64,000 nt of DNA from Anaerolineae bacterium (GTDB taxonomy: Bacteria; Chloroflexota; Anaerolineae; 4572-78; J111): positions 1-64,000 of the forward strand of contig JAHDWA010000033.1 in NCBI GenBank assembly GCA_023382535.1. Reading direction: 5' to 3'. The notes under the pieces were generated by a model. The model saw only the letters and a list, made by a program, of their open reading frames with translations, was not told where the DNA came from and did no database searches. Below, piece by piece: positions 54,880-63,041 of this stretch (the stretch's first letter is position 1; the number at the start of each line of letters is the position of its first letter). The position numbers and the translations under genes are program-made.

Positions 54880-56544
54880 TTATTTGCGTCCTCCACCACC
54901 GGAGCCACCGGAATCACCACCTGAGTCACCGGAACTGCCACCCGAATCACTTGACCCACCGGAGTCACTGGAACCACCACCGGAGTCGCTCGATCCGCCG
55001 GAATTATCTGAGCCGCCAGAGTCACCGGAATCACCACCGGAGTCGCTCGATCCGCCGGAATTGTCCGCGCCACCGGAATCACCGCCGGAGTCACTGGAAC
55101 CACCGGAATTATCTGAGCCGCCGGAGTCACCGGAACCACCACCAGAGTCGTTCGATCCGCCGGAATTGTCCGCGCCGCCGGAATTCCCGCCGGAGTCACT
55201 TGACCCATCTGACCCGCCGGAATTGCCCGAACCGCCCGAATTATCAGAGTTCCCACCAGGGTGCGGCGTTGCCGGGGGCGCACCATATCGGTTAGCATCG
55301 CCGGTTGGCGTACACGTGGCCTCAGGATTGCCGCCCGGTTGGCCGGGGCCGGGTTGAGTTGGCTGCGGCCCGTAGCGGTTGGCGTCGCCGGTTGGCGTGT
55401 TCTGCCCGTCAGGATTGCCGTCCGGTTGGCCGGGGCCGGGTTGAGTTGGCTGCGGCCCGTAGCGGTTGGCGTCGCCGGTTGGCGTGTTCTGCCCGTCAGG
55501 ATTGCCGCCCGGTTGGCCCGGGCCGGGTTGGGTCGGCTGCGGTCCATAGCGGTTGGCGTCGCCGGTCGGGGATGGAGTATGACGCGGACGTAGCGGCGTC
55601 GCCTTCGGGGCTGAGATCGGTGCAACGGTAGGACTAACCGCTTTGGCCGGTGTGGGGGCCAGGGTTGGCTGCGGCGCTTGCGTCGGCGCGGACGTTGGCT
55701 GAGGCGGCGCTTCATCAGGGCGGTGCTGACTATAGCGGTAGCGGAAAGTGGCCGGATCAGCCAGACCGTCTTCAACCGCTTGCCGGGCCTGAGTCATCGT
55801 TTGCACGGCCGCCTGAGTCTGGACGCCGGCCTGCTCCAACACCTGCTGCTGCTCCTGGGCCATTTGCCGGAACTGCTCCAACTGCTGGACCATGGCCGGG
55901 TCGGACAGAGCAGCGGTTTGCTGCAAACAGCTTTGGGTTTGGGTTTGCAGCCGGGTCAATTCAGCCTCGCCGATGGTTTGCCCCTTCATCGCCATTTGGG
56001 CAATTTCGCCGGTTCGTTCACGGACACGTTCCTGCCATTGGCTAACCTGCTGCACCGGGTCGCCGGTCAGAGCCAGGCGCGCCTCTTCCAGGCCGATTTT
56101 CAACGGATAGAGCGGCTGGCCGGGCAGGCTGCTGGCCGAAGCGACCGCTGTCCCGCTTGCCGCCCCGACAACTAAAGTCAGCATTAACACAGCTTTTACT
56201 AACAAGGCGTTCATACGTCGTTGCTCCTTAGAGAGATTAGTTTGGATCAATAAGCGCAAGGGTTGCTGAGTGATCCACTCTTTCAGACGTACCAACGGCC
56301 CCACAGATACGGCCGGTGAGGTTAATTGATTAAGTTCGGCCAGAAATTGTTCCCGATCGGCCGCTAAATCCAGCGCTATCGGCAGCGGCGCCGGCAGCAG
56401 CTTATCGAGCGCCTGGGCAGTGGTTAACAATTCGTCCAAAAACTCACCCTGGCGGGCCGGATAATCGGCCAGGATGGTCACCGCTGCTTCGCCCTGGCGC
56501 AGCCGGTCGAGAGCCTGATCAAGATTTGTTACAAAGTCACTCAT
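54880..56544 (-). CDS. DUF5667-type transmembrane anti-sigma candidate with repetitive extracellular tail
   Basis: 554 residues. The cytoplasmic N-terminus (about 1-110) faces the sigma factor encoded upstream. A membrane helix (LLVKAVLMLTLVVGAASGTA) is followed by SLPGQPLYPLKIGLEEARLAL, the DUF5667 signature. A coiled-coil region comes next, then a Pro/Thr-rich stretch and tandem 28-residue repeats (PTGDANRYGPQPTQPGPGQP), ending in SGGSDNSGGSSDSGG repeats. The start overlaps the sigma stop by 4 bp. Probably controls that sigma factor in response to an outside signal. Confidence 0.75.
   Translation of the reverse strand: MSDFVTNLDQALDRLRQGEAAVTILADYPARQGEFLDELLTTAQALDKLLPAPLPIALDLAADREQFLAELNQLTSPAVSVGPLVRLKEWITQQPLRLLIQTNLSKEQRRMNALLVKAVLMLTLVVGAASGTAVASASSLPGQPLYPLKIGLEEARLALTGDPVQQVSQWQERVRERTGEIAQMAMKGQTIGEAELTRLQTQTQSCLQQTAALSDPAMVQQLEQFRQMAQEQQQVLEQAGVQTQAAVQTMTQARQAVEDGLADPATFRYRYSQHRPDEAPPQPTSAPTQAPQPTLAPTPAKAVSPTVAPISAPKATPLRPRHTPSPTGDANRYGPQPTQPGPGQPGGNPDGQNTPTGDANRYGPQPTQPGPGQPDGNPDGQNTPTGDANRYGPQPTQPGPGQPGGNPEATCTPTGDANRYGAPPATPHPGGNSDNSGGSGNSGGSDGSSDSGGNSGGADNSGGSNDSGGGSGDSGGSDNSGGSSDSGGDSGGADNSGGSSDSGGDSGDSGGSDNSGGSSDSGGGSSDSGGSSDSGGSSGDSGGDSGGSGGGGRK
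54895..55250 (-). repeat. Degenerate Ser/Gly/Asp-coding repeats
   Basis: Repeating codons encode SGGSDNSGGSSDSGG units at the C-terminus of the DUF5667 protein. On the other strand the pattern appears as CCGGAATCACC-type runs with open frames that are shadows. Confidence 0.75.
55280..55570 (-). repeat. 84-bp tandem repeats encoding PTGDANRYGPQPTQPGPGQP units
   Basis: Three near-identical units and a fourth diverged unit with about 84 bp period. The translated repeat is 28 residues, proline-rich, in the extracellular part of the DUF5667 protein. Number of copies probably varies between strains. Confidence 0.75.
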
Positions 56545-57095
56545 AGGAACACCTTCTCTTGCTTCCGGGTCAATTCACTGCGCAGCGCGACCAGAGCGCG
56601 ATGTTGGAGAGATTTGACTGCGCCCACCGGCTTGCCGGTAATCTCGGCCACCTCGGCGTTCGATAACCCTTCCAGATACTTGAGCACGATCACCTGCTGC
56701 TGTTCATGCGTTAAGCAGTGCAGCGCCGCGCGAACCTGCCCGGCGGTGAGATGACCCTCGGCGGAACGAACCGGGTCATCCCCCAGGTCAATCAGGTCCT
56801 CGGCCAGTGGGAGATGGTTCCGGTGTTTCTGGCGGCGATAGTAATCAATGACCAGGTGATGGGCGGTCTGGTACAACCAGGCTTTGAGATTATCGTGGGG
56901 ACCTTGTCCCTGTTTGACTGCCGTCAATAAGTGGCGGAAAGTTTCGGCGGCCAGGTCGCGAGCGGTTTCGACCTCGCCTACCTGCCGGTAAATGTAACGA
57001 TAGATGGACAGGTGATACTGGTCATAAGCGGCCGCCAAAGCCGCCCAGTCGCCGGCAGGGTCTGACCCGGCCCTGGATAAACTTGGATCACTCAT
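56541..57095 (-). CDS. Sigma-70 family (ECF-like) RNA polymerase sigma factor
   Basis: 184 residues from ATG 57095, with GAGGG upstream. Region 2 reads YHLSIYRYIYRQVGEVETA, DLAAETF and LKAWLYQTAHHLVIDYYRR. Region 4 is LTHEQQQVIVLKYLEGLSNAEVAEITGKPVGAVKSLQHRA. It is paired with the DUF5667 protein immediately downstream (4 bp overlap). Its target promoters are not established; the TGTAAC set could belong to this factor or to the one at 58081. Confidence 0.9.
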   Translation of the reverse strand: MSDPSLSRAGSDPAGDWAALAAAYDQYHLSIYRYIYRQVGEVETARDLAAETFRHLLTAVKQGQGPHDNLKAWLYQTAHHLVIDYYRRQKHRNHLPLAEDLIDLGDDPVRSAEGHLTAGQVRAALHCLTHEQQQVIVLKYLEGLSNAEVAEITGKPVGAVKSLQHRALVALRSELTRKQEKVFL

Positions 57096-57250
57096 GCTAT
57101 ACCCTCGCACTCTCCATGACGCACAAATGCGCTCAAAGATACGGTTCCGGGTAAAGATTCTGACTTGGCCCGGTTAGCGCTTGAGTCTATCGTAGCAAAA
57201 AATTGTGGAGAAGTTATAGAGAAATGATTAATACTTTGACGGCTGGGTCT

Positions 57251-57280
57251 TGTAACTTTTGTCGCTGTTTTGCATCTAAT
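57251..57280 (+). promoter_or_regulatory. ECF-like promoter for DUF302/FmdB genes
   Basis: TGTAAC (57251-57256), 18 bp spacer, TCTAAT (57275-57280). It matches the elements at 50165 and 59505. The gap 57096-57311 also holds the upstream region of the divergent sigma factor. Confidence 0.7.
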
Positions 57281-57311
57281 CTTATGATATTCAATTTATT
57301 TTGGAGGTTTG

Positions 57312-57722
57312 ATGAGTACTGTTACGACTCAATTGGGCTTGACCGCCCGCTTGAACATCCCCTATGAAGCTGCTCTAGGCCGCGTGACTGACGCGCTTAA
57401 AGCCGAAGGCTTTGGCGTGCTGACCGAAATTGACGTAAAGGCCACCTTGAAGCAAAAATTGGACGTAGACTTCCGCCCGTACAAAATCCTGGGCGCCTGC
57501 AATCCGCCCCTGGCCTATCGCGCCCTGACTGCTGCGCCCGAAGTGGGCTTGTTACTACCCTGCAATGTGACCGTAGCCCAGACTGAGGATGGCCTGGTGG
57601 ACGTGGCCCTGGTTGATCCATTGATGATGCTGGGTGTGGTAGATAACCCGGCCCTGCAGCCCATCGCCGCCGAAGCCCGCGCCCGGCTGGAGCGCGTTGT
57701 CGCCGCATTGAAGGAGGTCTGA
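57312..57722 (+). CDS. DUF302 family protein
   Basis: 136 residues from ATG 57312, four bases after TTGGAGG. DUF302 features: LNIPYEAALGRVTDALKAEGFGVLTEID, then YKILGACNPPLAYRALT and PEVGLLLPCNVTVAQ. Members are small cytoplasmic proteins of unknown function, frequent near redox and thioredoxin genes. The FmdB gene follows after 3 bp, so the two form an operon under the ECF-like promoter. Confidence 0.88.
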   Translation: MSTVTTQLGLTARLNIPYEAALGRVTDALKAEGFGVLTEIDVKATLKQKLDVDFRPYKILGACNPPLAYRALTAAPEVGLLLPCNVTVAQTEDGLVDVALVDPLMMLGVVDNPALQPIAAEARARLERVVAALKEV

Positions 57723-57725
57723 TCT

Positions 57726-57926
57726 ATGCCACTGTATGAATTTGACTGCCTGAATTGCGGCCAATCGTTTGAAAAACTCGTTCGCAGTGTCGGGGTGATC
57801 AAAGAAGTAGTTTGCCCGGTTTGCGGCCAAACTCACGTCCAAAAGAAACTCTCCACCTTCGCCGCTAATATTAAGGGGGGGAGTTCCGGCTCGACCAGCG
57901 CCGTCTGCGCTCCCGGTGGAGCCTGA
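57726..57926 (+). CDS. FmdB-family zinc ribbon protein
   Basis: 66 residues. The zinc ribbon is MPLYEFDCLNCGQSFEKLV followed by VVCPVCGQTHVQKKLSTF, with the two CxxC pairs spaced as in FmdB. The tail is Ser/Gly-rich and short. FmdB proteins are thought to be small regulators or metal-binding proteins. It is co-transcribed with DUF302. Confidence 0.85.
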   Translation: MPLYEFDCLNCGQSFEKLVRSVGVIKEVVCPVCGQTHVQKKLSTFAANIKGGSSGSTSAVCAPGGA

Positions 57927-57974
57927 GGCATCCGTCGCTGAGATGGGCCGTGCGCCCATCAACCGACGGCAGTC

Positions 57975-58002
57975 TTGCGCCTGCCCCAGCCAGGGTTATA
58001 AT
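57975..58002 (+). promoter_or_regulatory. Sigma-70 promoter for the ECF sigma operon
   Basis: TTGCGC (57975-57980), 16 bp, TATAAT (57997-58002). It lies about 80 bp upstream of the TTG start at 58081. The operon is therefore probably read by the housekeeping sigma, unlike its presumed targets. Confidence 0.55.
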
Positions 58003-58080
58003 CTAGCCTAAATTAAGCATTGTCTTTACAGCTTGAGAATTTATTAACGCTGTGAAGCTGCTGTCTTACGGAGTTAACCC

Positions 58081-58680
58081 TTGTCGAGCGAATCAGTGCT
58101 GCTGGAGCGGGCCAGACAGGGCGATCAAGCTGCCCTGGCCGAAATCATCGCCGCTCACCAGGGCCGGGTCTATAATGTTGCCCTGCGCATGTGCGGCAAT
58201 GTCGAGGATGCCGAAGAAACTTTGCAGGAAACCTTTCTCAGTGTGATCAAAGCTTTACCCCGCTTTGAGGGACGTTCCCAGTTAGCCACCTGGTTGTACC
58301 GGATTGCCTCCAATGCCTGCCTGTCCCGGCGACGGCGCGACGCTGGCCAGCCGGAGACGCTCTCGGTGGATGAAGCCGGTGAAACGGATGAAGAAGGTGA
58401 TTTTACTCCTCAATTTTTTGTTGACTGGTCGCACGCGCCGGAAGAGGAACTGCTAACGGCTGAACTGCAGGCAGTGATGGCCGAGGCGATCACGCAACTC
58501 CCGCCCACCCTGCGGATTGTTTTTATCTGGCGCGACCTGGAAGGATTATCCATTCAGGAAACTGCCGAGGTACTGGGCCTGTCTGAAGGCACGGTCAAAG
58601 TGCGGCTGCATCGCGCCCGTTTGAAACTGCGGGAGTTGTTGTCGAGCTATTTTGCTACCCGGCAAGTGAAGGAGTCCTGA
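58081..58680 (+). CDS. ECF RNA polymerase sigma factor
   Basis: 199 residues from TTG 58081 with GGAG about 9 bp upstream. Region 2: ALRMCGNVEDAEETLQETFL and LATWLYRIASNACLSRRRR. Region 4: LPPTLRIVFIWRDLEGLSIQ, GLSEGTVKVRLHRARLKLRE. The acidic linker (DEAGETDEEGDF) is longer than usual. The zinc-finger anti-sigma gene follows by 1 bp, so it is likely redox-controlled. It is the most plausible reader of the TGTAAC promoters. Confidence 0.93.
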   Translation: MSSESVLLERARQGDQAALAEIIAAHQGRVYNVALRMCGNVEDAEETLQETFLSVIKALPRFEGRSQLATWLYRIASNACLSRRRRDAGQPETLSVDEAGETDEEGDFTPQFFVDWSHAPEEELLTAELQAVMAEAITQLPPTLRIVFIWRDLEGLSIQETAEVLGLSEGTVKVRLHRARLKLRELLSSYFATRQVKES

Positions 58681-58681
58681 G

Positions 58682-58942
58682 ATGCCTGAGCCAAGATGCC
58701 GCATGTTTTTTGACCAGCTTTCAGACTATGTTGACGGCGAATTAGCCGCCTCCCTGTGTGCTGAATTGGAACATCATCTGGCAGATTGCCCAAACTGCCG
58801 CATCGTGGTAGACACGACCCGCAAGACGGTCAGTCTGTACCGGCGCACCGGCCAGGCTGAGATGCCGGCTGGTGTGTCCGAACGCTTATGGCAGGCCCTT
58901 GAACAGGCTGGTCTACTTTCCGCAGAAAATCACATCGAATGA
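58682..58942 (+). CDS. Zinc-finger anti-sigma factor (ZAS)
   Basis: 86 residues. The ZAS motif H-x3-C-x2-C is in ELEHHLADCPNCRIVVD (about residues 33-45), after CRMFFDQLSDYVDGELAA. No membrane helix follows, so it is a soluble anti-sigma. Zinc release on thiol oxidation would free the sigma factor encoded upstream. It overlaps the next gene by 4 bp. Confidence 0.88.
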   Translation: MPEPRCRMFFDQLSDYVDGELAASLCAELEHHLADCPNCRIVVDTTRKTVSLYRRTGQAEMPAGVSERLWQALEQAGLLSAENHIE

Positions 58943-59475
58943 CCGGAAATACTCCTCCACCTCACCCCCGGCGGAACCTTTTGTTAGTGGCCGGTATCAG
59001 TTTTCTGCTTGCCGTCGTTGCCACACTGGGGATACTCTTTTGGGTAGGCTGGCTTACCCCACCGCTCACGAGCCAGCAAGCTATGGTTCACAATATGGGG
59101 CATCAGGTCATGCCCTTCGATTTGAGCCAAACCACCCACATTTTCGAGATGACGGACAGCGGGGGGATTCAGCAGGTCATTGCTAAAGACCCGGGTGACA
59201 AAGCGCAGATCAGCCTCATCCAACAACATCTCCAACACGAAGCTATGCGATTTAGGGCCGGTGACTTTTCCGATCCAACCTCACTACACGGTGCTGAAAT
59301 GCCGGGCGTAAAGGAACTGGCCGGAGGCACAACCCAAGTAAAAGTAGAATACACAACCCTGCCCAACGGGGCACAGATTACTTTCACAACCCAGGATTTA
59401 CATCTCATTACAGCAATACACCGCTGGTTTGGGGCACAACTGTCGGATCACGGCTCCGATGCCACGTATCGGTAG
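58939..59475 (+). CDS. Conserved membrane-anchored exported protein
   Basis: 178 residues. One N-terminal membrane helix (NLLLVAGISFLLAVVATLGILFW). The rest has the conserved features GGIQQVIAKDPGDK, HEAMRFRAGDFSDP, HGAEMPGVKEL and AIHRWFGAQLSDHGSDA. I recognise this as a small conserved family often mislabelled as aspartate carbamoyltransferase, with no proven function. It is third in the ECF sigma operon, so it probably belongs to the same stress response. Confidence 0.7.
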   Translation: MTGNTPPPHPRRNLLLVAGISFLLAVVATLGILFWVGWLTPPLTSQQAMVHNMGHQVMPFDLSQTTHIFEMTDSGGIQQVIAKDPGDKAQISLIQQHLQHEAMRFRAGDFSDPTSLHGAEMPGVKELAGGTTQVKVEYTTLPNGAQITFTTQDLHLITAIHRWFGAQLSDHGSDATYR

Positions 59476-59504
59476 CCTTGATGAGGATGACCTGCGACTG
59501 TCCT

Positions 59505-59535
59505 TGTAACCTTTTTGTGACCCCCTGTATCTAAT
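59505..59535 (+). promoter_or_regulatory. ECF-like promoter for the DUF2892 gene
   Basis: TGTAAC (59505-59510), 19 bp spacer, TCTAAT (59530-59535), followed by a leader with the hairpin AAGCCGG...CCGGCTT (59568-59595) and then AAGGGGA before the ATG. Third member of the TGTAAC set. Confidence 0.7.
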
Positions 59536-59625
59536 TCAGTAGAAGGCAGTATTAGCTGCCTCGCTCAAAGCCGGTAAGTAATAAAACCCCGGCTTCATAA
59601 ACTACAGATACAAGGGGATTATCTC

Positions 59626-60546
59626 ATGAACGTAGCACTTGAACAGACCACCCTTCGCAATGAAGGTAGCCTCGACCGGGCCATTCGTTTGATCTTGGCC
59701 GTGGTGTTTTTTCAACTGGCCTTTTTCTGGCTGGGGGGTATCGGGCAGATTGTTTTTTATGCGCTGGCAGCAGTGCTACTCATCACGGCAATAGCCGGTT
59801 TTTGCCCACTGTATAAAATTCTGGGGATCAGCACCTTGCGAGCCGGGGCTAAACCACTGGGGAAGATCAGCCTAACCGTGGCCGGACTCATTGTGGTGGT
59901 CATACTTATCGCCGGAAGTTATGCCAGTGACTTCTTCTCCCGAAAGTTCTTTCTGGATGACTTCAACCGGATGAACAATTACTACAAACAAACCCTCTTT
60001 ACCACTGGCCAGCAAGACCGGGAGAAAGCCGTCGAGAATTACGAACGGTTGATCGCCGAATATGCCGCTTTTCAGGTCAAGTATTCTTCTTACCATCCCT
60101 ACGCCCTCAAGGGCGATGCGCAGTTCAATTCCGACCTGCAACAGGTTCAGGCAGTGATTAGCGGCGTGGCTGACCAGGTTCACAGCGGCGATCTCAGCCA
60201 GGCTCACGTAGCACTGGAACAGGTCCGGCCGGTGTTCCAGGATATTTTCAAACGCAACAACTTTTCGCTGTTGGCGGTGGCTCTGGTTGATTTTCACGAT
60301 GCCATGGAACTGATCCTTGACCCGGCCAATGCGAAAGAGGCCGAGCAGGTGGTGACCCTTTACCCCGAAGTCAGCGCCAAGCTGCAAGTGGTCGAAGCTG
60401 AAGCCAACGATGCTGAAATTCAGACGATCCGCCAAAACCTGGACACTCTGTTGAAGCTGGCCCAAAATGGTATGAGCGACGAATTACCTGCCAAAGCTGG
60501 CGAACTCAAAAGCAGCTTTGTGAAAGTATATCTCACGCGAGGCTAA
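59626..60546 (+). CDS. DUF2892-containing membrane protein with C-terminal helical domain
   Basis: 306 residues. The N-terminus is a DUF2892/YgaP-like pair of helices (EGSLDRAIRLILAVVFFQLA, ALAAVLLITAIAGFCPLYKI). A third helix (LTVAGLIVVVILIAGSYAS) leads to a helical domain of about 200 residues, predicted outside the membrane, that I cannot assign. YgaP-like domains often accompany rhodanese or sulfur-transfer enzymes. Its promoter suggests it belongs to the ECF regulon with TlpA and DUF302. Confidence 0.7.
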   Translation: MNVALEQTTLRNEGSLDRAIRLILAVVFFQLAFFWLGGIGQIVFYALAAVLLITAIAGFCPLYKILGISTLRAGAKPLGKISLTVAGLIVVVILIAGSYASDFFSRKFFLDDFNRMNNYYKQTLFTTGQQDREKAVENYERLIAEYAAFQVKYSSYHPYALKGDAQFNSDLQQVQAVISGVADQVHSGDLSQAHVALEQVRPVFQDIFKRNNFSLLAVALVDFHDAMELILDPANAKEAEQVVTLYPEVSAKLQVVEAEANDAEIQTIRQNLDTLLKLAQNGMSDELPAKAGELKSSFVKVYLTRG

Positions 60547-60564
60547 ATTGCCCGGATTGAAATA

Positions 60565-60783
60565 ATGAGTCCTGGACGCGAGCAAGGCACAACCGAAAAT
60601 TCGTCCCTGTTCAGGCAGCGCGATCAAGACTGGAAGATCAAACAACAGGATGTTGTCCAAGAGGGTCCACTCTGGACCAAAGGCATCTGCCCAAATTGCG
60701 GCGATGCCGAGGCAGAAGTTGACCCGGACGGCATCCTGTGGTGTTGCGCCTGCGGCTATTCCAAAAGGGGCTGTTATACCTGA
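60565..60783 (+). CDS. Small zinc-ribbon protein
   Basis: 72 residues with one zinc ribbon: GICPNCGDAEAEVDPDG and LWCCACGYSKRG. No other domain. The ATG lies 18 bp after the DUF2892 gene stop; the ribosome site is weak. Function unknown, possibly co-regulated with the DUF2892 gene. Confidence 0.6.
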   Translation: MSPGREQGTTENSSLFRQRDQDWKIKQQDVVQEGPLWTKGICPNCGDAEAEVDPDGILWCCACGYSKRGCYT

Positions 60784-60844
60784 TGAAACCGGCTCTAGGG
60801 CGTGCCCCCAGCCAGGCGCCTAAACTTTGCGATCGGTAGAGAAA

Positions 60845-61249
60845 ATGATGATACCATCAACTCCGGATAGGCCGGCTTCTGCGCGCCTGTGGCAACTATT
60901 TACGATCGGCCTGATCATTTTGGGTCTGCTGCTGATCGGTTTTTTTGGCCTGCGGGCGGTTCGCTCTTATATTCGTCTCCAGCAAACCGGCCTGGAACCA
61001 GGCGTCACCAATGTGGAGGCCATTCGGGGTTGGATGACGGTCCCCTACATTGCGGCAGCCTACGACGTACCGGAGGATTATATCTTCAGCCGGCTTAACC
61101 TTCCGGCTGAAGGCAACCAGGATAAGAGTCTGGCTGATTTAAACCGCACGTACGCTCGCGGCCAGCCGGGGATTATGCTTGAAGCGGTCAAAACGGCGGT
61201 CAAAAAGTACCTGAGCGAACATCCTCGTCCCACTCCGGGCCAGCCATGA
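60845..61249 (+). CDS. Single-pass membrane protein of unknown function
   Basis: About 134 residues from ATG 60845 (the frame begins with a TTG at 60827). One helix (LFTIGLIILGLLLIGFFGL) near residue 20, then a soluble part with GVTNVEAIRGWMTVPYIAAA and YDVPEDYIFSRLNLPAE, which reads as a small helix-turn-helix-like fold. The last 4 bp overlap the DedA gene, so it is translationally coupled. I do not recognise a family. Confidence 0.6.
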   Translation: MMIPSTPDRPASARLWQLFTIGLIILGLLLIGFFGLRAVRSYIRLQQTGLEPGVTNVEAIRGWMTVPYIAAAYDVPEDYIFSRLNLPAEGNQDKSLADLNRTYARGQPGIMLEAVKTAVKKYLSEHPRPTPGQP

Positions 61250-61866
61250 CCGAGCTAAACCTGACCGACCTGTTCCTGACCGGCGTGATTGTCTACGGCG
61301 CGCCGGCCTTTGGTCTGGCTCTGCTGTTAGGGGCATTCGGGCTTCCACTGCCTGGCTCGCTCCTGGTCATCGCCGCCGGGGCCTTTGTCCGGCAAGGCGT
61401 GCTCGATGGGTGGCTGGCTTTGATTTTGGGATTAGGCGGCGCTCTCCTGGGAGACAGCCTGAGTTACGGGCTGGGACGGGTGGCCAAGGCCTGGGTTCAA
61501 GCCCGATTTGAACAGGCCTCAGTCTGGCGCAGAGCACAGACGACGTTTAATCGTCAGGGGGGCTTGACCGTCTATCTGACCCGCTTTTTGCTCACACCCC
61601 TGGCCATTCCGGTCAATCTCATTGCCGGTGGCAGCAGCTATTCTTTCTGGCGTTTTTTAGCCTATGCGGCTGCCGGTGAAGCCACCTGGCTGGTGTTGTA
61701 CGGAGGATTGGGGTATATCTTTGGCTCCCAATGGGAGCTGATCAGCCAATTTGTGAGTGATTTCAGCGGAGTTCTCGTCGGAATCGTGGCTCTGGGAACA
61801 GGAATTTATTTTCTGCTTTATCGCCAACACCGGCGCTGGCTGGCTTATTTTGGTTACGCCCGATAG
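61246..61866 (+). CDS. DedA family membrane protein
   Basis: 206 residues with four to five helices. The family features are FGLPLPGSLLVIAAGAFV, GLGGALLGDSLSYGLGR, and FLLTPLAIPVNLIAGGSSYSF with the conserved Arg before it (TRF). DedA proteins are thought to flip or move lipid carriers across the membrane using proton motive force. It overlaps the upstream gene by 4 bp. Confidence 0.85.
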   Translation: MTELNLTDLFLTGVIVYGAPAFGLALLLGAFGLPLPGSLLVIAAGAFVRQGVLDGWLALILGLGGALLGDSLSYGLGRVAKAWVQARFEQASVWRRAQTTFNRQGGLTVYLTRFLLTPLAIPVNLIAGGSSYSFWRFLAYAAAGEATWLVLYGGLGYIFGSQWELISQFVSDFSGVLVGIVALGTGIYFLLYRQHRRWLAYFGYAR

Positions 61867-61940
61867 CAGGTAGAGCCGAGGGATGGACGACTCTTGTGGC
61901 CGTCCCGGTGGGACAGGCGCGAGGCCATGTCCCTACCTGC
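61866..61940. repeat. Imperfect palindromic intergenic repeat
   Basis: GCAGGTAG (61866-61873) pairs with CTACCTGC (61933-61940) and internal GTCCCGGTGGGAC can fold within it. It resembles the GTAGGGACAGG-type palindromes that occur as dispersed repeats in Chloroflexota and cyanobacteria. No coding role. Confidence 0.45.
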
Positions 61941-61995
61941 CGGAATTAATAGGTGGTTTCGCTTAGACTTGAATGGCTGGGAATAGCGGGATGAA

Positions 61996-62029
61996 AAGAC
62001 CCTATCGAGCGCGGATAGGGTCTTATTTT
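61996..62029. terminator. Bidirectional terminator between DedA and the AEC transporter
   Basis: An 11 bp perfect stem AAGACCCTATC/GATAGGGTCTT (61996-62006 with 62014-62024), 7-nt loop, and ATTTT after it on the plus strand; the minus strand side has TTTTCATC. It lies between convergent genes. Confidence 0.85.
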
Positions 62030-62053
62030 CCCAAAAAAGCGAAACTTTTTAGC

Positions 62054-63004
62054 CTATATTTGTGGATTCAGGATGAAATAAACGGTATAGATGGCAATTG
62101 AGATCACCGTGTATAGGGTCAGGACATTATTGATGTACCTCTTTTCCTGGACCAGGTCGGTTCGCATATATAAGGGGATGATAAAAGGCGGCGGGAGAAT
62201 TAACAGGGTAAACAAAGCGGCGGCGAATGGTTTCTCCAGTTGCAGCAGCTCACCAATGATGAACGTGTTCAAAATGAGAGCCGTTGGAATGAGAATGACC
62301 AGCCGAATTGCCACAACCAAAAGGGCCTCTTTGATGCCGTAACGATCCAGCTTGATGCCATAGCCGACAATAATAAGAATGATCGGGATGGTCAAGTTGC
62401 CGAGAAATTGCAAGGTCGTCATCAAGGCCCCGGTGATAGGTAGTTGGTAGAGAGCCTGTTTAGCCCCCAGCAGATTGAGGATAATACCGGCTAAAATCGC
62501 CAAAATCACCGGCGATTTGAAGAAGGCCTGGACCAATTCCGTGGGCTTCTGCAGGCCGTCTCGTTTGATCAGCAGCAAGGCCAGAAAGACAAACCAGATA
62601 AAAATCTCATGCCCCAGGTCTACAATGGCGAGGTAGCCGATTTTCTCCAGGCCATAGGCGCTGCCAAACAGGCTGATGCCCAGCATCCCGTATTCAAAAC
62701 CGGTCATGAGAAACGGAAAGTAAGTGTAGGGCAGGTTGAGGCGTCGCCTGAGCCACTGGCCCAACCCAAACATGCCGACACAGAGGATAAAAATCAAGCC
62801 AAAAATGACAAAATAGGCTGATTTAAGCTGAATCTGGAGAAATGAGGTAAACAGAACTGCCGGCAGGGCCAGGTTGACCGCTATCTTGCGTAAGTCTTCG
62901 ATGGTGCTTTCCGCCAGAAAGTTACGCCGGCGAATCCATTGGCCCAGGAAAATTAAGAAAAGGATAGGTAAAACGCGGTTAATAATCTCAGTCGTGTGAT
63001 CCAT
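62054..63004 (-). CDS. AEC family transporter (auxin efflux carrier superfamily)
   Basis: 316 residues and about ten predicted helices. Recognisable segments: ILFLIFLGQWIRRRNFL at the N-terminus, LALPAVLFTSFLQI, and GNLTIPIILIIVGYGIKL in the second half, where the family's Gly/Pro unwound helices lie. AEC transporters move organic anions such as malate or auxin-like compounds. No regulator or enzyme gene is adjacent to suggest a substrate. Confidence 0.85.
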   Translation of the reverse strand: MDHTTEIINRVLPILFLIFLGQWIRRRNFLAESTIEDLRKIAVNLALPAVLFTSFLQIQLKSAYFVIFGLIFILCVGMFGLGQWLRRRLNLPYTYFPFLMTGFEYGMLGISLFGSAYGLEKIGYLAIVDLGHEIFIWFVFLALLLIKRDGLQKPTELVQAFFKSPVILAILAGIILNLLGAKQALYQLPITGALMTTLQFLGNLTIPIILIIVGYGIKLDRYGIKEALLVVAIRLVILIPTALILNTFIIGELLQLEKPFAAALFTLLILPPPFIIPLYMRTDLVQEKRYINNVLTLYTVISIAIYTVYFILNPQI

Positions 63005-63041
63005 GAGAATAGCTTTTCAAAAAGATGTGTGTCTAACAAAC

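Noticed and set aside
55280..55570. Regularly repeated 84-bp units that look like a CRISPR-like array.
   Set aside because: They are in-frame codon repeats of a proline-rich protein, without variable spacers and without cas genes.
58939..59475. Label as aspartate carbamoyltransferase, as this family is often named.
   Set aside because: 178 residues, membrane-anchored, and no carbamoyl-phosphate-binding motif.
57726..60783. Possibility that a zinc-ribbon gene is LysW, the carrier of the alpha-aminoadipate lysine pathway, to support the homocitrate synthase assignment.
   Set aside because: Neither ribbon has the acidic EDWGE-type C-terminus; they match FmdB or an unassigned ribbon.
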